Below, in pieces: positions 25,376 to 33,641 of a stretch of DNA of 64,000 bases. The number at the start of each line of letters is the position of its first letter. Within the stretch, counting starts at the first letter, position 1. The translations under genes and the position numbers were made by a program. Location of the stretch: positions 1-64,000 of the forward strand of contig JALFTI010000002.1 of NCBI GenBank assembly GCA_022778585.1. The letters are read 5' to 3'. The stretch is from Pygmaiobacter massiliensis. GTDB lineage: Bacteria; Bacillota; Clostridia; Oscillospirales; Ruminococcaceae. The notes beneath the pieces were generated by a model. That model was not told the origin of the DNA. It did not search any database and saw nothing but the letters and a program-made list of their open reading frames with translations.

Positions 25376-26323
25376 ATGAAGTGTTTGATCATCGATGCCG
25401 TTTATGCCGGCATCAGCGAAGAACTGAGCAAGTATATGGAAGTTGTCACCCCGGCAAAAACTCCGCTCTCCCAGGCGGACCTGATTGCCTCGATCGGCGA
25501 TGTGGATGTGCTGATCATGCGGGTAGACCCGAAGATTGACAAGGCTGTGCTGGATGCTGCCAAGAACCTGAAGGTGATTGGTGTATGCAGCGTGGGCCTG
25601 AACCACATTGATATGGACTATGCCAAGGAGAAGGGCATCCAGGTGTTCAATGCTCCCGGCCTGAACGCTAATGCAGTGGCCGAGCTGACCATCTCCAAAA
25701 TGCTGGATATCTCCCGTGGCACCATGACCGCCAACTATGATGTGAAGGTCAAGCACGAGTGGAACAAGTATAAGTTCGTTGGCCGCGAGCTGCGCGGCAA
25801 GACCCTGGGTGTAATGGGCTTTGGCCGCATTGGCCGCCGTGTTGCCGAGCTGGGCAAGGCTTTCGGCATGGAAATTATTGCGTATGACCCGTTCCTGAAG
25901 CCGGAAGACTTCGAGAAGGCTGGTGCTGTTGGCATGGGCGTGGACGAGCTGCTGAAAAAGGCGGACTTCGTTTCCATCCATGTACCTCTGACCCCGGACA
26001 CTAAGGATCTGTTCAACGCCAAATCCATCTCGGAAATGAAGGATGACGCTGTGGTACTGAATATGAGCCGCGGCGGCATTGTGAACGAGAAGGATATGTA
26101 TGAAGCGCTGAAGGCCAACAAGATTGGTGGCTATGCTGCGGATGTGCTGGAAAACGAGCTGGCTGGCAGCGGCTTGTCTGGCAATGATGAATTTGCCAGC
26201 CCGCTGTTTGAGTGCGACAACTTCATTGTTTCCCCGCACATTGGTGCGCAGAGCGTGGACGCTTCTCGCGACATTGGCATTCACATTATTGCCAAGGTGA
26301 AAGAGGCTTTGAACCTGGGCTAA
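25376..26323 (+). CDS. D-2-hydroxyacid dehydrogenase (NAD-dependent)
   Basis: A cytoplasmic oxidoreductase of the D-isomer-specific 2-hydroxyacid dehydrogenase family, 315 residues. It has the Rossmann motif GVMGFGRIGRRVAELG (about residue 145), the catalytic Arg in NMSRGGIVNE, the Glu in DVLENE, and the His in SPHIGAQS. Members include phosphoglycerate, lactate and hydroxypyruvate dehydrogenases; no ACT or ASB regulatory domain is present, so it is not a long-form SerA. Codon use is strongly biased (CTG, GGC, AAG), suggesting high expression. ATG 25376 has TTTGGAGGTCG upstream. It stands alone between its own promoter and terminator. Substrate unknown. Confidence 0.88.
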   Translation: MKCLIIDAVYAGISEELSKYMEVVTPAKTPLSQADLIASIGDVDVLIMRVDPKIDKAVLDAAKNLKVIGVCSVGLNHIDMDYAKEKGIQVFNAPGLNANAVAELTISKMLDISRGTMTANYDVKVKHEWNKYKFVGRELRGKTLGVMGFGRIGRRVAELGKAFGMEIIAYDPFLKPEDFEKAGAVGMGVDELLKKADFVSIHVPLTPDTKDLFNAKSISEMKDDAVVLNMSRGGIVNEKDMYEALKANKIGGYAADVLENELAGSGLSGNDEFASPLFECDNFIVSPHIGAQSVDASRDIGIHIIAKVKEALNLG

Positions 26324-26375
26324 GCAGGCGTTTTGTGAGTTTGGCTTTGGAAAAAGCTTATAAGCTTTAATAAAA

Positions 26376-26410
26376 ACAGGCGGCAGGGTAAAACCTGCCG
26401 CCTGTTTTTT
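26376..26410 (+). terminator. Terminator of the dehydrogenase gene
   Basis: CAGGCGGCAGG/CCTGCCGCCTG forms an 11-base stem with loop GTAAAA, followed by T6. Confidence 0.93.
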
Positions 26411-26646
26411 GGTTAGGGCTTAGTAAAAGGAAGGCCTTTTGCAGTAAAACGGGAAAAAGAAAAAACTTTGGGTGTAATGACTTTTGCCATTCATGATAGT
26501 TATATTGGATTTTTTCTGCTTTAGTGATTGCGGGTTGTTGCAAAAAGTTGGAGCCATCGTTATTAAGTCAGGAAAAAACAGGTAAAACCGTCCTTTATCT
26601 GTTAGGATGAATTTCAGCAAAATAAAGTACAACTGTTTTGATACCG

Positions 26647-27524
26647 CTACCGAAAATGCCGTTTTTTCTTCTTGTAAAAGAAGCGGATTATACATACCAC
26701 CAACACCAGGAAAACCAGTAAAAACGGTAAAACTGCCGGCAGCATCATGGGAAGGTAGGGGCTTCTTAAGGTACTTAAAATATTCTGCCACCAATTTTCG
26801 TCAATCAAAAGCCAAAGGTCTTCGTTGGGCAGCTGGTCAGAGGTATACCGGTAATGGCGGGCAGCAACCTTTTCAAAATCCAGGCTGCTGGCTTTTAGCA
26901 CAGGCATATCCTTGTCCAGATAAAGCTCGATGGTCAATCCGCCAAAATCCTTCCAAAGAGCGGCAGGGGTAAGGAAATATTCCAGTTCTCCGCGTTTGAC
27001 ATTAAAATTATAGTCCGGGTACCCCCCCCAGCCGATATGGATAAGAAACTTCTATGTCAAGTGTTTCATTGGGGTCAAACGACAGTTGGAACAAAACGGT
27101 CTCTACCGCAGCAGATTCCGATAAGTCCGCCTGCCAGTCGGTCAGCACGGCATACTGCCAGTCATCGGTATTTGGCTGGGTGTAATCAAGCGCATATTGT
27201 CCGGTAGTGAAGGCGACAGGCTCGCCGCTAATTTTTACCTGTACGCTGTCCTCTTCCAGTTTGGGCGCAAAAAACAAAGCCGGCAGAAGAATTTCCTGCG
27301 GGGTCGTATTCTACATCTGGTAGCGAGCAGTAATCTGTGCACTGCTTCCTGATACCCGAATTCCAATCGTTCAGGCAACACCGCGATGCTGTCGTTTGGC
27401 TCAAAGGCGATAGAAGGCGCCGTGTCCGATGGGGCCGGGGCGGCCATATTGGCATGGATATTCAACGGAAAAAGCAGACAAAAGAGCAAAGTGCCTGCGG
27501 CAAAAAGCGAACGATGCGGTTCAT
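26647..27524 (-). pseudogene. Degraded gene for a secreted, membrane-anchored protein
   Basis: Pieces in several frames add up to one former protein of about 290 residues. They are: a start at ATG 27524 behind GGAGGT, a signal peptide (TLLFCLLFPLNIHA), an extracellular domain (EEDSVQVKISGEPVAF, ELEYFLTPAALWKDF), and a C-terminal transmembrane helix with a Lys-rich tail (FFYKKKKRHFR). Lesions seen are a lost base near the A5 run at 27502-27506, a frame change near 27355-27362, a TAG at 27311-27313, and an eight-C run at 27022-27029 that needs seven to stay in frame. The family was not recognised. The multiple damage makes a sequencing artefact an unlikely sole cause. Confidence 0.75.
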
Positions 27525-27555
27525 ATTTTTTACCTCCGGTACAAAACAAACAAGC

Positions 27556-28902
27556 TCAGCACACCACCCGCAAGGTATCAATACCGTGTTCCCCAAATAC
27601 CCGCTGTGCATCCTCATCTATGCGTTCGCCGCTTACCAGTATGGGAACTGCCGGCGGACAGGAAACGGTGGGGCTTGCCAGTACCCGTCCCAGGGCTTGT
27701 TGTGTGCTTATCTCTTCGCTTTTGGAAAAAATGGCCTGCCGTATGCTTAATACCTGACAGGGCGGGTAAGCAAGGCCGACAAGCGGCTGCCTTGCCGGCG
27801 CGTGCGGTGCACGGCCAAGTGCCTGTTTTATGCGGGTGAGATGGGCAGGAGAAGTTTCTGGGGTTGCCATCAAAACCAGAAAATCCCGGTCCGCATGCTC
27901 ACACTCTATCCCGGCTTTGCGCAGCTGGTCGGCCAAATACCGTCCATCCTGGCCGCAAAAAGCGGCATTCAGGGTTAATTTAAGCGGCTCATCCCCCCAA
28001 CATTTCCAGCCAAAATCTGAAAGAGTCTGCCGCAGCTGGGAAAGCGCTTGGGCACAGCCGGCAAGTTTAGACGGATAGTCTTCCGAAAGATAGCGATTTG
28101 CCAGATCCAGTGATTGCAAAATGAGATAAGAGGGACTGGTGGAACCAAATATGGCCAAAGCCTGCCTGGCTGCCTGCAAAAAAGCGGCAGGAGCATTTTG
28201 TGAAAGGTGCAGATAGGCGCCCCCGGTTAATACCGGCAAGGTTTTATGGGCTGAATCACAGCAGATGTCGGCCCCCAAATCCAACGGGTGGCGCGCCGGG
28301 TGTAAAAAGTGAAGGTAGGCGCCGTGTGCGTTATCCACTAAAAGCGGAATACCAGCCTCATGGCAGATGGGAGCAAGCTGTTCCACCGGCTGTATGGTGC
28401 CCAGATAATCGGGGCTGGTCAGGTAGACGGCAGCCGGGCGGCGGGGGGCTGCCCGCAAAGCGCGGCGCAGTCCCTCGGCACTGACCGGGCAGCTGCAGAC
28501 AGAAGCAGAGGGAGTGTCCGGCCAAAGCCAGCATACATCCAGATCCAGCAGTGCGGCGGCCAAAACAAAGGTGCGGTGCACATTGCGGGCGGCTAAAATC
28601 AGCGGCCGCTCGCCCGGTGCCCCCGGCCTTGCATAGGCAGCCAGGTACAGCATGGCCCGAATACACTGGCTGGAACCTTCGGTGGAATAAAAGGTTGCGG
28701 CGGAACCAAACAAACCGGCGGCGTTGTGTTCACTTTCCGCAATAATACCGTCCGCTTCCCAAAGACTGTCAGCTCCGGATATTTCGGTAATGTCGCGCGC
28801 TTCACAGCCAAGCTGTCCCATTCCCTTATGACCGGGCATATGCAGCCGGGCGGTGCCGCTTTTACAGTAGTTTGTCACAAAATCATAGATGGGAGTATTC
28901 AT
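27556..28902 (-). CDS. Orn/Lys/Arg decarboxylase-family PLP enzyme, coupled to the SCIFF maturase
   Basis: A 448-residue fold-type I PLP protein of the Orn/Lys/Arg decarboxylase family (SpeA/CadA-like, short form without the N-terminal wing domain). Recognised from ARLHMPGHKGMGQLG, ISGADSLWEADGII, FYSTEGSSQCIRAM, PLLVDNAHGAYLHFL and the PLP-lysine segment CCDSAHKTLPVLTGGAYLH. A C-terminal domain follows. ATG 28902 overlaps the stop of the radical-SAM maturase (ATGA), so it is the last gene of the SCIFF transcript. Biosynthetic decarboxylation of arginine, lysine or ornithine would be usual; the link to the peptide locus may be incidental. Confidence 0.85.
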   Translation of the reverse strand: MNTPIYDFVTNYCKSGTARLHMPGHKGMGQLGCEARDITEISGADSLWEADGIIAESEHNAAGLFGSAATFYSTEGSSQCIRAMLYLAAYARPGAPGERPLILAARNVHRTFVLAAALLDLDVCWLWPDTPSASVCSCPVSAEGLRRALRAAPRRPAAVYLTSPDYLGTIQPVEQLAPICHEAGIPLLVDNAHGAYLHFLHPARHPLDLGADICCDSAHKTLPVLTGGAYLHLSQNAPAAFLQAARQALAIFGSTSPSYLILQSLDLANRYLSEDYPSKLAGCAQALSQLRQTLSDFGWKCWGDEPLKLTLNAAFCGQDGRYLADQLRKAGIECEHADRDFLVLMATPETSPAHLTRIKQALGRAPHAPARQPLVGLAYPPCQVLSIRQAIFSKSEEISTQQALGRVLASPTVSCPPAVPILVSGERIDEDAQRVFGEHGIDTLRVVC

Positions 28903-30284
28903 GCCTGTTGATCCAGTTCCTGGGCCACCTTCATCATAATGGCGCATTCCATGCGTTTTTTAAACAATTTGCAGCCATAATCGTACACGCCGCGAATAGA
29001 GCCGGTGGCATGGTAGGCGTTGGCCGCGCAGCCGCCCGAACAGTAAAGCTTAGCCCAGCAGTCGGCACATTCGGGGCGGGCATAGGCATTGCACTGGAAA
29101 AATTCCTTCTGCCGGTCGGGGTTTGTAACCCCGTGCCAAATGTCGCCCAGCTTGTAAGATTCTTCCCCTACAAACTGGTGGCAGGGATACAGGTCACCCC
29201 AGGGAGTAACCGCCATATATTCGGTGCCCGAACCGCAGCCGGAAATCCGTTTGTAGATGCAGGGGCCGCCGGTCAAATCGATCATATAGTGGTAGAAGGT
29301 GATCGGGCGGCCTTCCTTTTGCCGGCGCAGCATTTCGCGGGCCAAAATTTCGTACTGCTCGTACAAAACGGGCAGGTCCTCTTCGGTCAAAGCGGCGGGG
29401 TCATCCGGCGCGCAGACGACCGGCTCCATGCTTAATTCGGTAAAGCCCAGGTCGGCCATGGTAAAAATATCATTGGTAAAGTCCGGGTTTGCATGGGTAA
29501 AGGTTCCCCGCATATAATAGTTTTTACCGCCGCGCGCAGCTACAAGCTTTTGAAATTTCGGCACGATCTTCTCCCAGCTGCCGTTGCCGGCATAATCTAC
29601 CCGCACCCGGTCGTGAATCTCTTTGCGGCCATCCAGGCTGAGCACCACATTGCTCATCTCGCGGTTGCAAAAGTCGATCACATCATCGTCAATCAGCATG
29701 CCATTGGTGGTGAGGGTGAACCGGAACAGCTTATTGCAGGCAGCCTCCCGGCTGCGGGCGTATTCTACCAGCTGTTTTACCACCGTCCAGTTCATCAGCG
29801 GCTCGCCGCCAAAAAAGTCCACTTCCAGGTTGTGTCTGCTGCCGGAATTTGCAATCAAAAATTCCAGTGCCTGCCGGCCTACCTCAAAGCTCATAAGCGC
29901 CCGTTCACCATGGTATTTGCCCTGGCTTGCAAAGCAATAGGCACAGTTCAGGTTGCAGGTGTGCGCCACATGCAGACAAAGGGCCTTTACAATACCGGCC
30001 GAACGGTCTTTCAGTTCTCCGGCCATTGGGGCAAAGGTGTCAGCGGCCCACAGTTTTCCCGCCTTTTCCAGTGCTGCCACATCATCATAGCACTGGGAAA
30101 GGTCTGCACTGGTTACATCCGGCCGGTCGGCATACCGTTTGGCCAAAATCTGCAAAACCTCCTCACGGGGGTGGTCCTTATACAGGGCAATCAGATCGTA
30201 GGCTACCTCATCCACTGCATGAATCGAACCAGAGCAGGAGTCCAGTACGATATTGTATCCATTTAATTTGTACTGATGTACCAT
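28899..30284 (-). CDS. SCIFF peptide maturase (radical SAM/SPASM thioether-forming enzyme)
   Basis: A 461-residue radical-SAM enzyme forming thioether cross-links in the SCIFF precursor encoded just upstream. The N-terminal part (YDLIALYKDHPREEVLQIL) is a precursor-binding-like domain. The iron-sulfur motif CNLNCAYC follows at about residue 115, then FFGGEPLMNW. A Cys-rich C-terminal SPASM region contains CGSGTEYMAVTPWGDLYPC, CADCWAKLYCSGGCAANAY and YDYGCKLF. The start is ATG 30284 with TATGGAGGATTTTGG; the track's 30323 start runs upstream of it. Precursor, hairpin, then maturase is the usual SCIFF order. Confidence 0.95.
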   Translation of the reverse strand: MVHQYKLNGYNIVLDSCSGSIHAVDEVAYDLIALYKDHPREEVLQILAKRYADRPDVTSADLSQCYDDVAALEKAGKLWAADTFAPMAGELKDRSAGIVKALCLHVAHTCNLNCAYCFASQGKYHGERALMSFEVGRQALEFLIANSGSRHNLEVDFFGGEPLMNWTVVKQLVEYARSREAACNKLFRFTLTTNGMLIDDDVIDFCNREMSNVVLSLDGRKEIHDRVRVDYAGNGSWEKIVPKFQKLVAARGGKNYYMRGTFTHANPDFTNDIFTMADLGFTELSMEPVVCAPDDPAALTEEDLPVLYEQYEILAREMLRRQKEGRPITFYHYMIDLTGGPCIYKRISGCGSGTEYMAVTPWGDLYPCHQFVGEESYKLGDIWHGVTNPDRQKEFFQCNAYARPECADCWAKLYCSGGCAANAYHATGSIRGVYDYGCKLFKKRMECAIMMKVAQELDQQA

Positions 30285-30337
30285 CCAAAATCCTCCATAG
30301 CCGCCTTGTGCGGCAGTTTTCAAGCTGCCTGTATAGC

Positions 30338-30372
30338 AAAAAAAATACCGCCTGTTATAAAGGCGGCATTTT
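30338..30372 (-). terminator. Attenuator between SCIFF precursor and maturase
   Basis: On the minus strand GCCGCC and GGCGGT pair across an A/T-rich loop and run into ATTTTTTTT. It begins about a dozen bases after the precursor stop. Such partial terminators let the precursor be made in excess over its enzyme. Confidence 0.75.
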
Positions 30373-30383
30373 TACGGCAATGC

Positions 30384-30530
30384 TTACTTGTTTTTGTTCT
30401 CGCACTGCTGGTTGGCAACACCGCAGCTGGTCTTGCAGGCAGACTGGCAGGAGGTCTGGCACTCGCCGCAGCCGCCGTTCTTGGCGCTGGCGCACAGATC
30501 GCGGGTCTCAATGGTCTTAATTCTTTCCAT
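30384..30530 (-). CDS. SCIFF ranthipeptide precursor (48 aa)
   Basis: A gene too short for the ORF track. The 48-residue product begins MERIKTIETRDLCASAK and continues with GGCGECQTSCQSACKTSC and GVANQQCENKNK, with seven cysteines, six of them within 23 residues. It matches the 'six Cys in forty-five' (SCIFF) family, whose maturase links Cys to a nearby residue, often Thr, by a thioether. ATG 30530 is preceded by TTGGAGAG, and the gene has its own promoter. The cross-linked product's biological role in Clostridia is not settled. Confidence 0.95.
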   Translation of the reverse strand: MERIKTIETRDLCASAKNGGCGECQTSCQSACKTSCGVANQQCENKNK

Positions 30531-30602
30531 GGTCGTACTCTCCAATCCTATACATGATAGATGACGGACGCCCGCTGGTGCAGGTCTCCATAATTACAAT
30601 AG

Positions 30603-30632
30603 AGTATACCACGCGGCTTATTTTTCTGTCAA
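30603..30632 (-). promoter_or_regulatory. Promoter of the SCIFF locus
   Basis: Read on the minus strand, a perfect TTGACA and TATACT are separated by 18 bases, about 70 bases upstream of the precursor ATG. It should drive precursor, maturase and decarboxylase-family gene. Confidence 0.75.
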
Positions 30633-30881
30633 GCTGGGGGCGAGATTTCGGCCGGTTTTGCCAACAGCATGGTTACGGCGAAACGGCGCAGGCGCCGCGC
30701 AATTTTTTAAAGGAAAAGGGTGAGCAGAACACCTGTCTGCTGGCTTTTTGTTTTATCGTTTTTATAAAGCGGTGAAAAAGGGAATGGGAGAGGGGAGGTC
30801 TCGGGCCGGACCTGTGCCGATAAAGCCCAAAAGGACATGTTTTAAGTAAAAATACTATTTTTACACGGGAACAAAGTTTTT
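30633..30881. other. Intergenic stretch, nothing recognised
   Basis: Between the SCIFF promoter and the end of the HAD gene. A weak A/T-only hairpin (GTAAAAATA/TATTTTTAC) near 30847-30866 might end the HAD transcript; no gene or motif is convincing. Confidence 0.4.
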
Positions 30882-31709
30882 TCAACGCCGCAGAAGGCGC
30901 ACGGAGGCAAAGCCCAAAACAACCGGAAAAATAATGCCCGCTGTTACGCCGGTCACATCCCCGCGCGCCAGGCTCACCACCACTCCCACTAAACATAGTA
31001 TCATGATTGCTGCCACCGCCAGGCTGAACAGGCGTTTTGCTTTGCCAGCCGGCTGTTTGCCCTGTATTAGACCGAACAGCTCCAAGGGGGTGTCAACTGT
31101 GTGATCAGCGCCGTTTTGCACCAGTTCTTTTTTGGTTCGAAAACCCCAGGTAACACCACAGCTGCGGCAGTGGGCGTTTTGTGCGGTCTGCATGTCCACC
31201 CCGGAATCGCCCACATATAATGCCTGGCTGGCGGAAATTCCCATAAGAGTTAATGCCCGGTTTACCCCAGCAGGGTTCGGTTTAATGATACCGCCCTGCT
31301 GGCCGCACACCGCATCGAATACTCCGGGAAATTCCCGTTCGATCAGCGGCTGTACAAATTCGTCAGGTTTGTTTGAAACCACTGCCAGCTTTACGCCTTC
31401 TTTTTTCAAGGCATGCAGAAGTTCGGCAATACCAGGGTAGGGAACGGTTTTGTCAAACATATGGGCAGAATAATATTCATCAAAGATACGCTCGGCCTTT
31501 TCTACGGTTTCCGAATTGGCACAAGCTTCGGGCGGCAGCATGCGCAGCACCATGTTATGTCGGCCGCTTCCCACAAAATATTTAAAGTCCTCCTCGGTGC
31601 GTTCACAAAAACCGCAGCCCACTAACGCTTTGTTGCCCGCGCAGGTCAAATCGGCAATGGTGTTCAATAAAGTACCGTCCAAATCAAAAATTACGGCTTG
31701 AAATTCCAT
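30882..31709 (-). CDS. HAD-family phosphatase with C-terminal membrane segments
   Basis: A 275-residue protein. Residues 1 to about 215 form a HAD hydrolase of the phosphoglycolate phosphatase (Gph)/PpaX type: DxD motif IFDLDGTLLNT, VSNKPDEFVQPL (motif II/III region with the Lys of GGIIKPNPAG), and YVGDSGVDMQTAQNA (motif IV). About 50 extra residues follow with two hydrophobic stretches (LFSLAVAAIMILCLVGVVV and GIIFPVVLGFASV), so the enzyme is probably tethered to the membrane. Typical Gph proteins of 215-225 residues lack this. ATG 31709 has AAAGGAGC upstream. The substrate is probably a small phosphorylated metabolite. Confidence 0.88.
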   Translation of the reverse strand: MEFQAVIFDLDGTLLNTIADLTCAGNKALVGCGFCERTEEDFKYFVGSGRHNMVLRMLPPEACANSETVEKAERIFDEYYSAHMFDKTVPYPGIAELLHALKKEGVKLAVVSNKPDEFVQPLIEREFPGVFDAVCGQQGGIIKPNPAGVNRALTLMGISASQALYVGDSGVDMQTAQNAHCRSCGVTWGFRTKKELVQNGADHTVDTPLELFGLIQGKQPAGKAKRLFSLAVAAIMILCLVGVVVSLARGDVTGVTAGIIFPVVLGFASVRLLRR

Positions 31710-31778
31710 GAGAAAATGCTCCTTTGTAAAAATTGCAGCCTCGCGCGGCGAAGTAAGCTTTGCAGCTGCGGCGGGAAG

Positions 31779-33173
31779 TTACATATTAAACTGCAGGCGG
31801 TTTGCCAGCGTGTATTCTACACTGCGTACCCGCAGGGTGGTGCGGGATGGGGTATAAATGGAAAGATTACACCGCCCTTCGTTGGCGGCAATGGGGTTTT
31901 GACGCAGGCGAAAGGCCAGATCATTGGTATAAACCGAAACCAGATAGCGGGTAAAGCCGCGGGTATACTGTACGGTAAAAGTGCGGTTTTCGTTTTTACA
32001 GACGCCTTCGGTAAAAAAAGCCTCCAGGTGAGCCAGGCACCAAACCAGCGCGAAAACAAAAGCCAAAGCTAAAAGCCAGGTTAAACCAGGCAAAGCCCAA
32101 AGGGACACCCCGCACAGGGCCAAGGTTAATGCTGCCGCTGCGCCGCATTTCCACAGAAAACTGGTTGGTTTGCGCCGCCGGGGATTGCACAGCCGCTGGC
32201 GCGGTAAGGTGAATTCCGGCAAAAAGCGCCGCAGCTGAAATTCGGCATCGGCCGGTCGAATGACAACTAACGGAAGTTCCCTGCCATGAAACCCGCCGGC
32301 GGTCAGATAAACCGGCCAGCGGTGCAGCAAGCGCGCCCAAAGTGTAAGATGCACCGAACTGGAATTGACACAGGCAATTAAAATGCGCCGTTCTGTATGG
32401 GTAAAAAAACCACTGCGGGTAATAAGCACCCCTTGGCACCGGCGCAACGAAAAACCGGCGGTAGATAAAAAACTGCGCAGAAGAGACAGAACACCCAGAT
32501 AGAACATTAAGGTAACCAGCATGGAAAGGCCTGCTGGGAGTATGGCCGCAACCAGTTGTTCGGTGCGCACAAATCCGGCTTCGGCCGCAGCTTGTAAGTG
32601 CATTAATCTATTGTTTTCAAAACGGGTCAAACGCCATACGGTCAGCACCGAAAGGGCACAGGTGGCCAAAATATTGGCAGAAAGAGCAACAAATAGCAGC
32701 CGGTCAAAACCGCCGGGTTCAAATACCGTGTGGGTATCACGGGCGGGCATCAGCTCATCGGCCAGCTGGCGCGCACGCGTGCGGGGCAAGGTAAGCTGAA
32801 CGCTGGGTACAGGGTGTTCACTTTTAAAATACAATGTTACCTGTGATGCTCCCAGCAGCCGGCACAAGAGTGTGCGGCGCAGCTGCACAGCGCTTAGTTG
32901 GCTGCGCATGTAAAAGACACTGCGGGAAAAAAGAACACCCCGGTCTGCTATGACAGCCCCGGGAACGATGGATACGGTACCAAACCGCCATAAAAAGTAC
33001 CCCAGTAAAATAAACCCGCACAAAATGCCTGCCGATTGTCCCAAAGCAAGCCGGACTGCATGCAGGTCAAGGTCCAATAAGGCATTTACGGCTGGAACCA
33101 GGCAAAGAGCCAGTGCATATCGGATAAGCCCTGCATACTGCAGAGGGTGCAGGTGAAAGCGTTCTGCTTCCAT
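31779..33173 (-). CDS. Membrane protein with bacterial PH domains (YdbT-like)
   Basis: About 464 residues from ATG 33173. The track ORF begins at 33599 but its first part is a shadow of the upstream gene. Paired hydrophobic helices alternate with three regions like the bacterial PH domain bPH2 (former DUF304): GVLFSRSVFYMRSQLSAVQL, GVLITRSGFFTHTERRIL, and a final FTVQYTRGFTRYLVSVY. This matches YdbT, which is encoded beside the single-PH protein YdbS in Bacillus; both lie side by side here. The YdbS/YdbT pair has been linked to tolerance of heterologous bacteriocins in Bacillus. A membrane location is likely, the molecular function uncertain. Confidence 0.82.
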   Translation of the reverse strand: MEAERFHLHPLQYAGLIRYALALCLVPAVNALLDLDLHAVRLALGQSAGILCGFILLGYFLWRFGTVSIVPGAVIADRGVLFSRSVFYMRSQLSAVQLRRTLLCRLLGASQVTLYFKSEHPVPSVQLTLPRTRARQLADELMPARDTHTVFEPGGFDRLLFVALSANILATCALSVLTVWRLTRFENNRLMHLQAAAEAGFVRTEQLVAAILPAGLSMLVTLMFYLGVLSLLRSFLSTAGFSLRRCQGVLITRSGFFTHTERRILIACVNSSSVHLTLWARLLHRWPVYLTAGGFHGRELPLVVIRPADAEFQLRRFLPEFTLPRQRLCNPRRRKPTSFLWKCGAAAALTLALCGVSLWALPGLTWLLALAFVFALVWCLAHLEAFFTEGVCKNENRTFTVQYTRGFTRYLVSVYTNDLAFRLRQNPIAANEGRCNLSIYTPSRTTLRVRSVEYTLANRLQFNM

Positions 33174-33175
33174 TT

Positions 33176-33589
33176 TTACACCTGCCTTTCCGTTAAAAGC
33201 CTGCGTAAAGCAGAGATATCCTCTACTGGAAGCCCCACCACTATGGTTAGGCGCCCGGAAGAGGTAACCGAAAGCACACCGGTTCCCAACATTCGGGAAA
33301 GTGGTGTGGTAAATTTGCCGGTAGAGGAGATGTAGCGCACCGGTATTTTTACAACGCTGCGCCAGAAAAAACCCCGGGTAATCACAAATTCGCGGCCGCG
33401 CAGTTCTACGGTATAACCGAAAGCGCGCAGCCGGCAGAATAAAAAGCCGGCTAAAATACCTGCTATGGCCGTTAAAAAACCCAAAAAAGGCCCCAACAGG
33501 AAATGGACCAAAAATCCTAAAACAATAAAGCCAATTGCCAGCCAAAAAGCAGGCAGTAAAGCGCCTTTTGCGGTAACAGCAGTTTTCAA
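33176..33589 (-). CDS. Membrane protein with one bacterial PH domain (YdbS-like)
   Basis: A 137-residue protein with two N-terminal hydrophobic helices (PAFWLAIGFIVLGFLVHFLL and GFLTAIAGILAGFLF) followed by a bPH2 domain (REFVITRGFFWRSVVKIPV, ISSTGKFTTPLSRMLG, VEDISALRRLL). The best start is TTG 33589 with AGGAGGTGCGCC upstream; no in-frame ATG is close. The stop lies two bases before the ATG of the larger YdbT-like gene, so the two form one unit. Confidence 0.82.
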   Translation of the reverse strand: MKTAVTAKGALLPAFWLAIGFIVLGFLVHFLLGPFLGFLTAIAGILAGFLFCRLRAFGYTVELRGREFVITRGFFWRSVVKIPVRYISSTGKFTTPLSRMLGTGVLSVTSSGRLTIVVGLPVEDISALRRLLTERQV

Positions 33590-33641
33590 AATGGCGCACC
33601 TCCTACTAACAGTTTGGCAGGATAGATGATGAAGATAAGCC

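Noticed and set aside
25346-26284. 312-aa minus-strand ORF inside the dehydrogenase gene
   Set aside because: Open only because of the strong codon bias on the + strand; no family features.
28872-30266. Long + strand ORFs (187 and 257 aa) opposite the SCIFF maturase
   Set aside because: Antisense shadows of a clearly recognised radical-SAM gene.
33174-33599. N-terminal third of the 606-aa minus-strand ORF
   Set aside because: It is an out-of-frame reading of the YdbS-like gene; the true YdbT-like protein starts at 33173.
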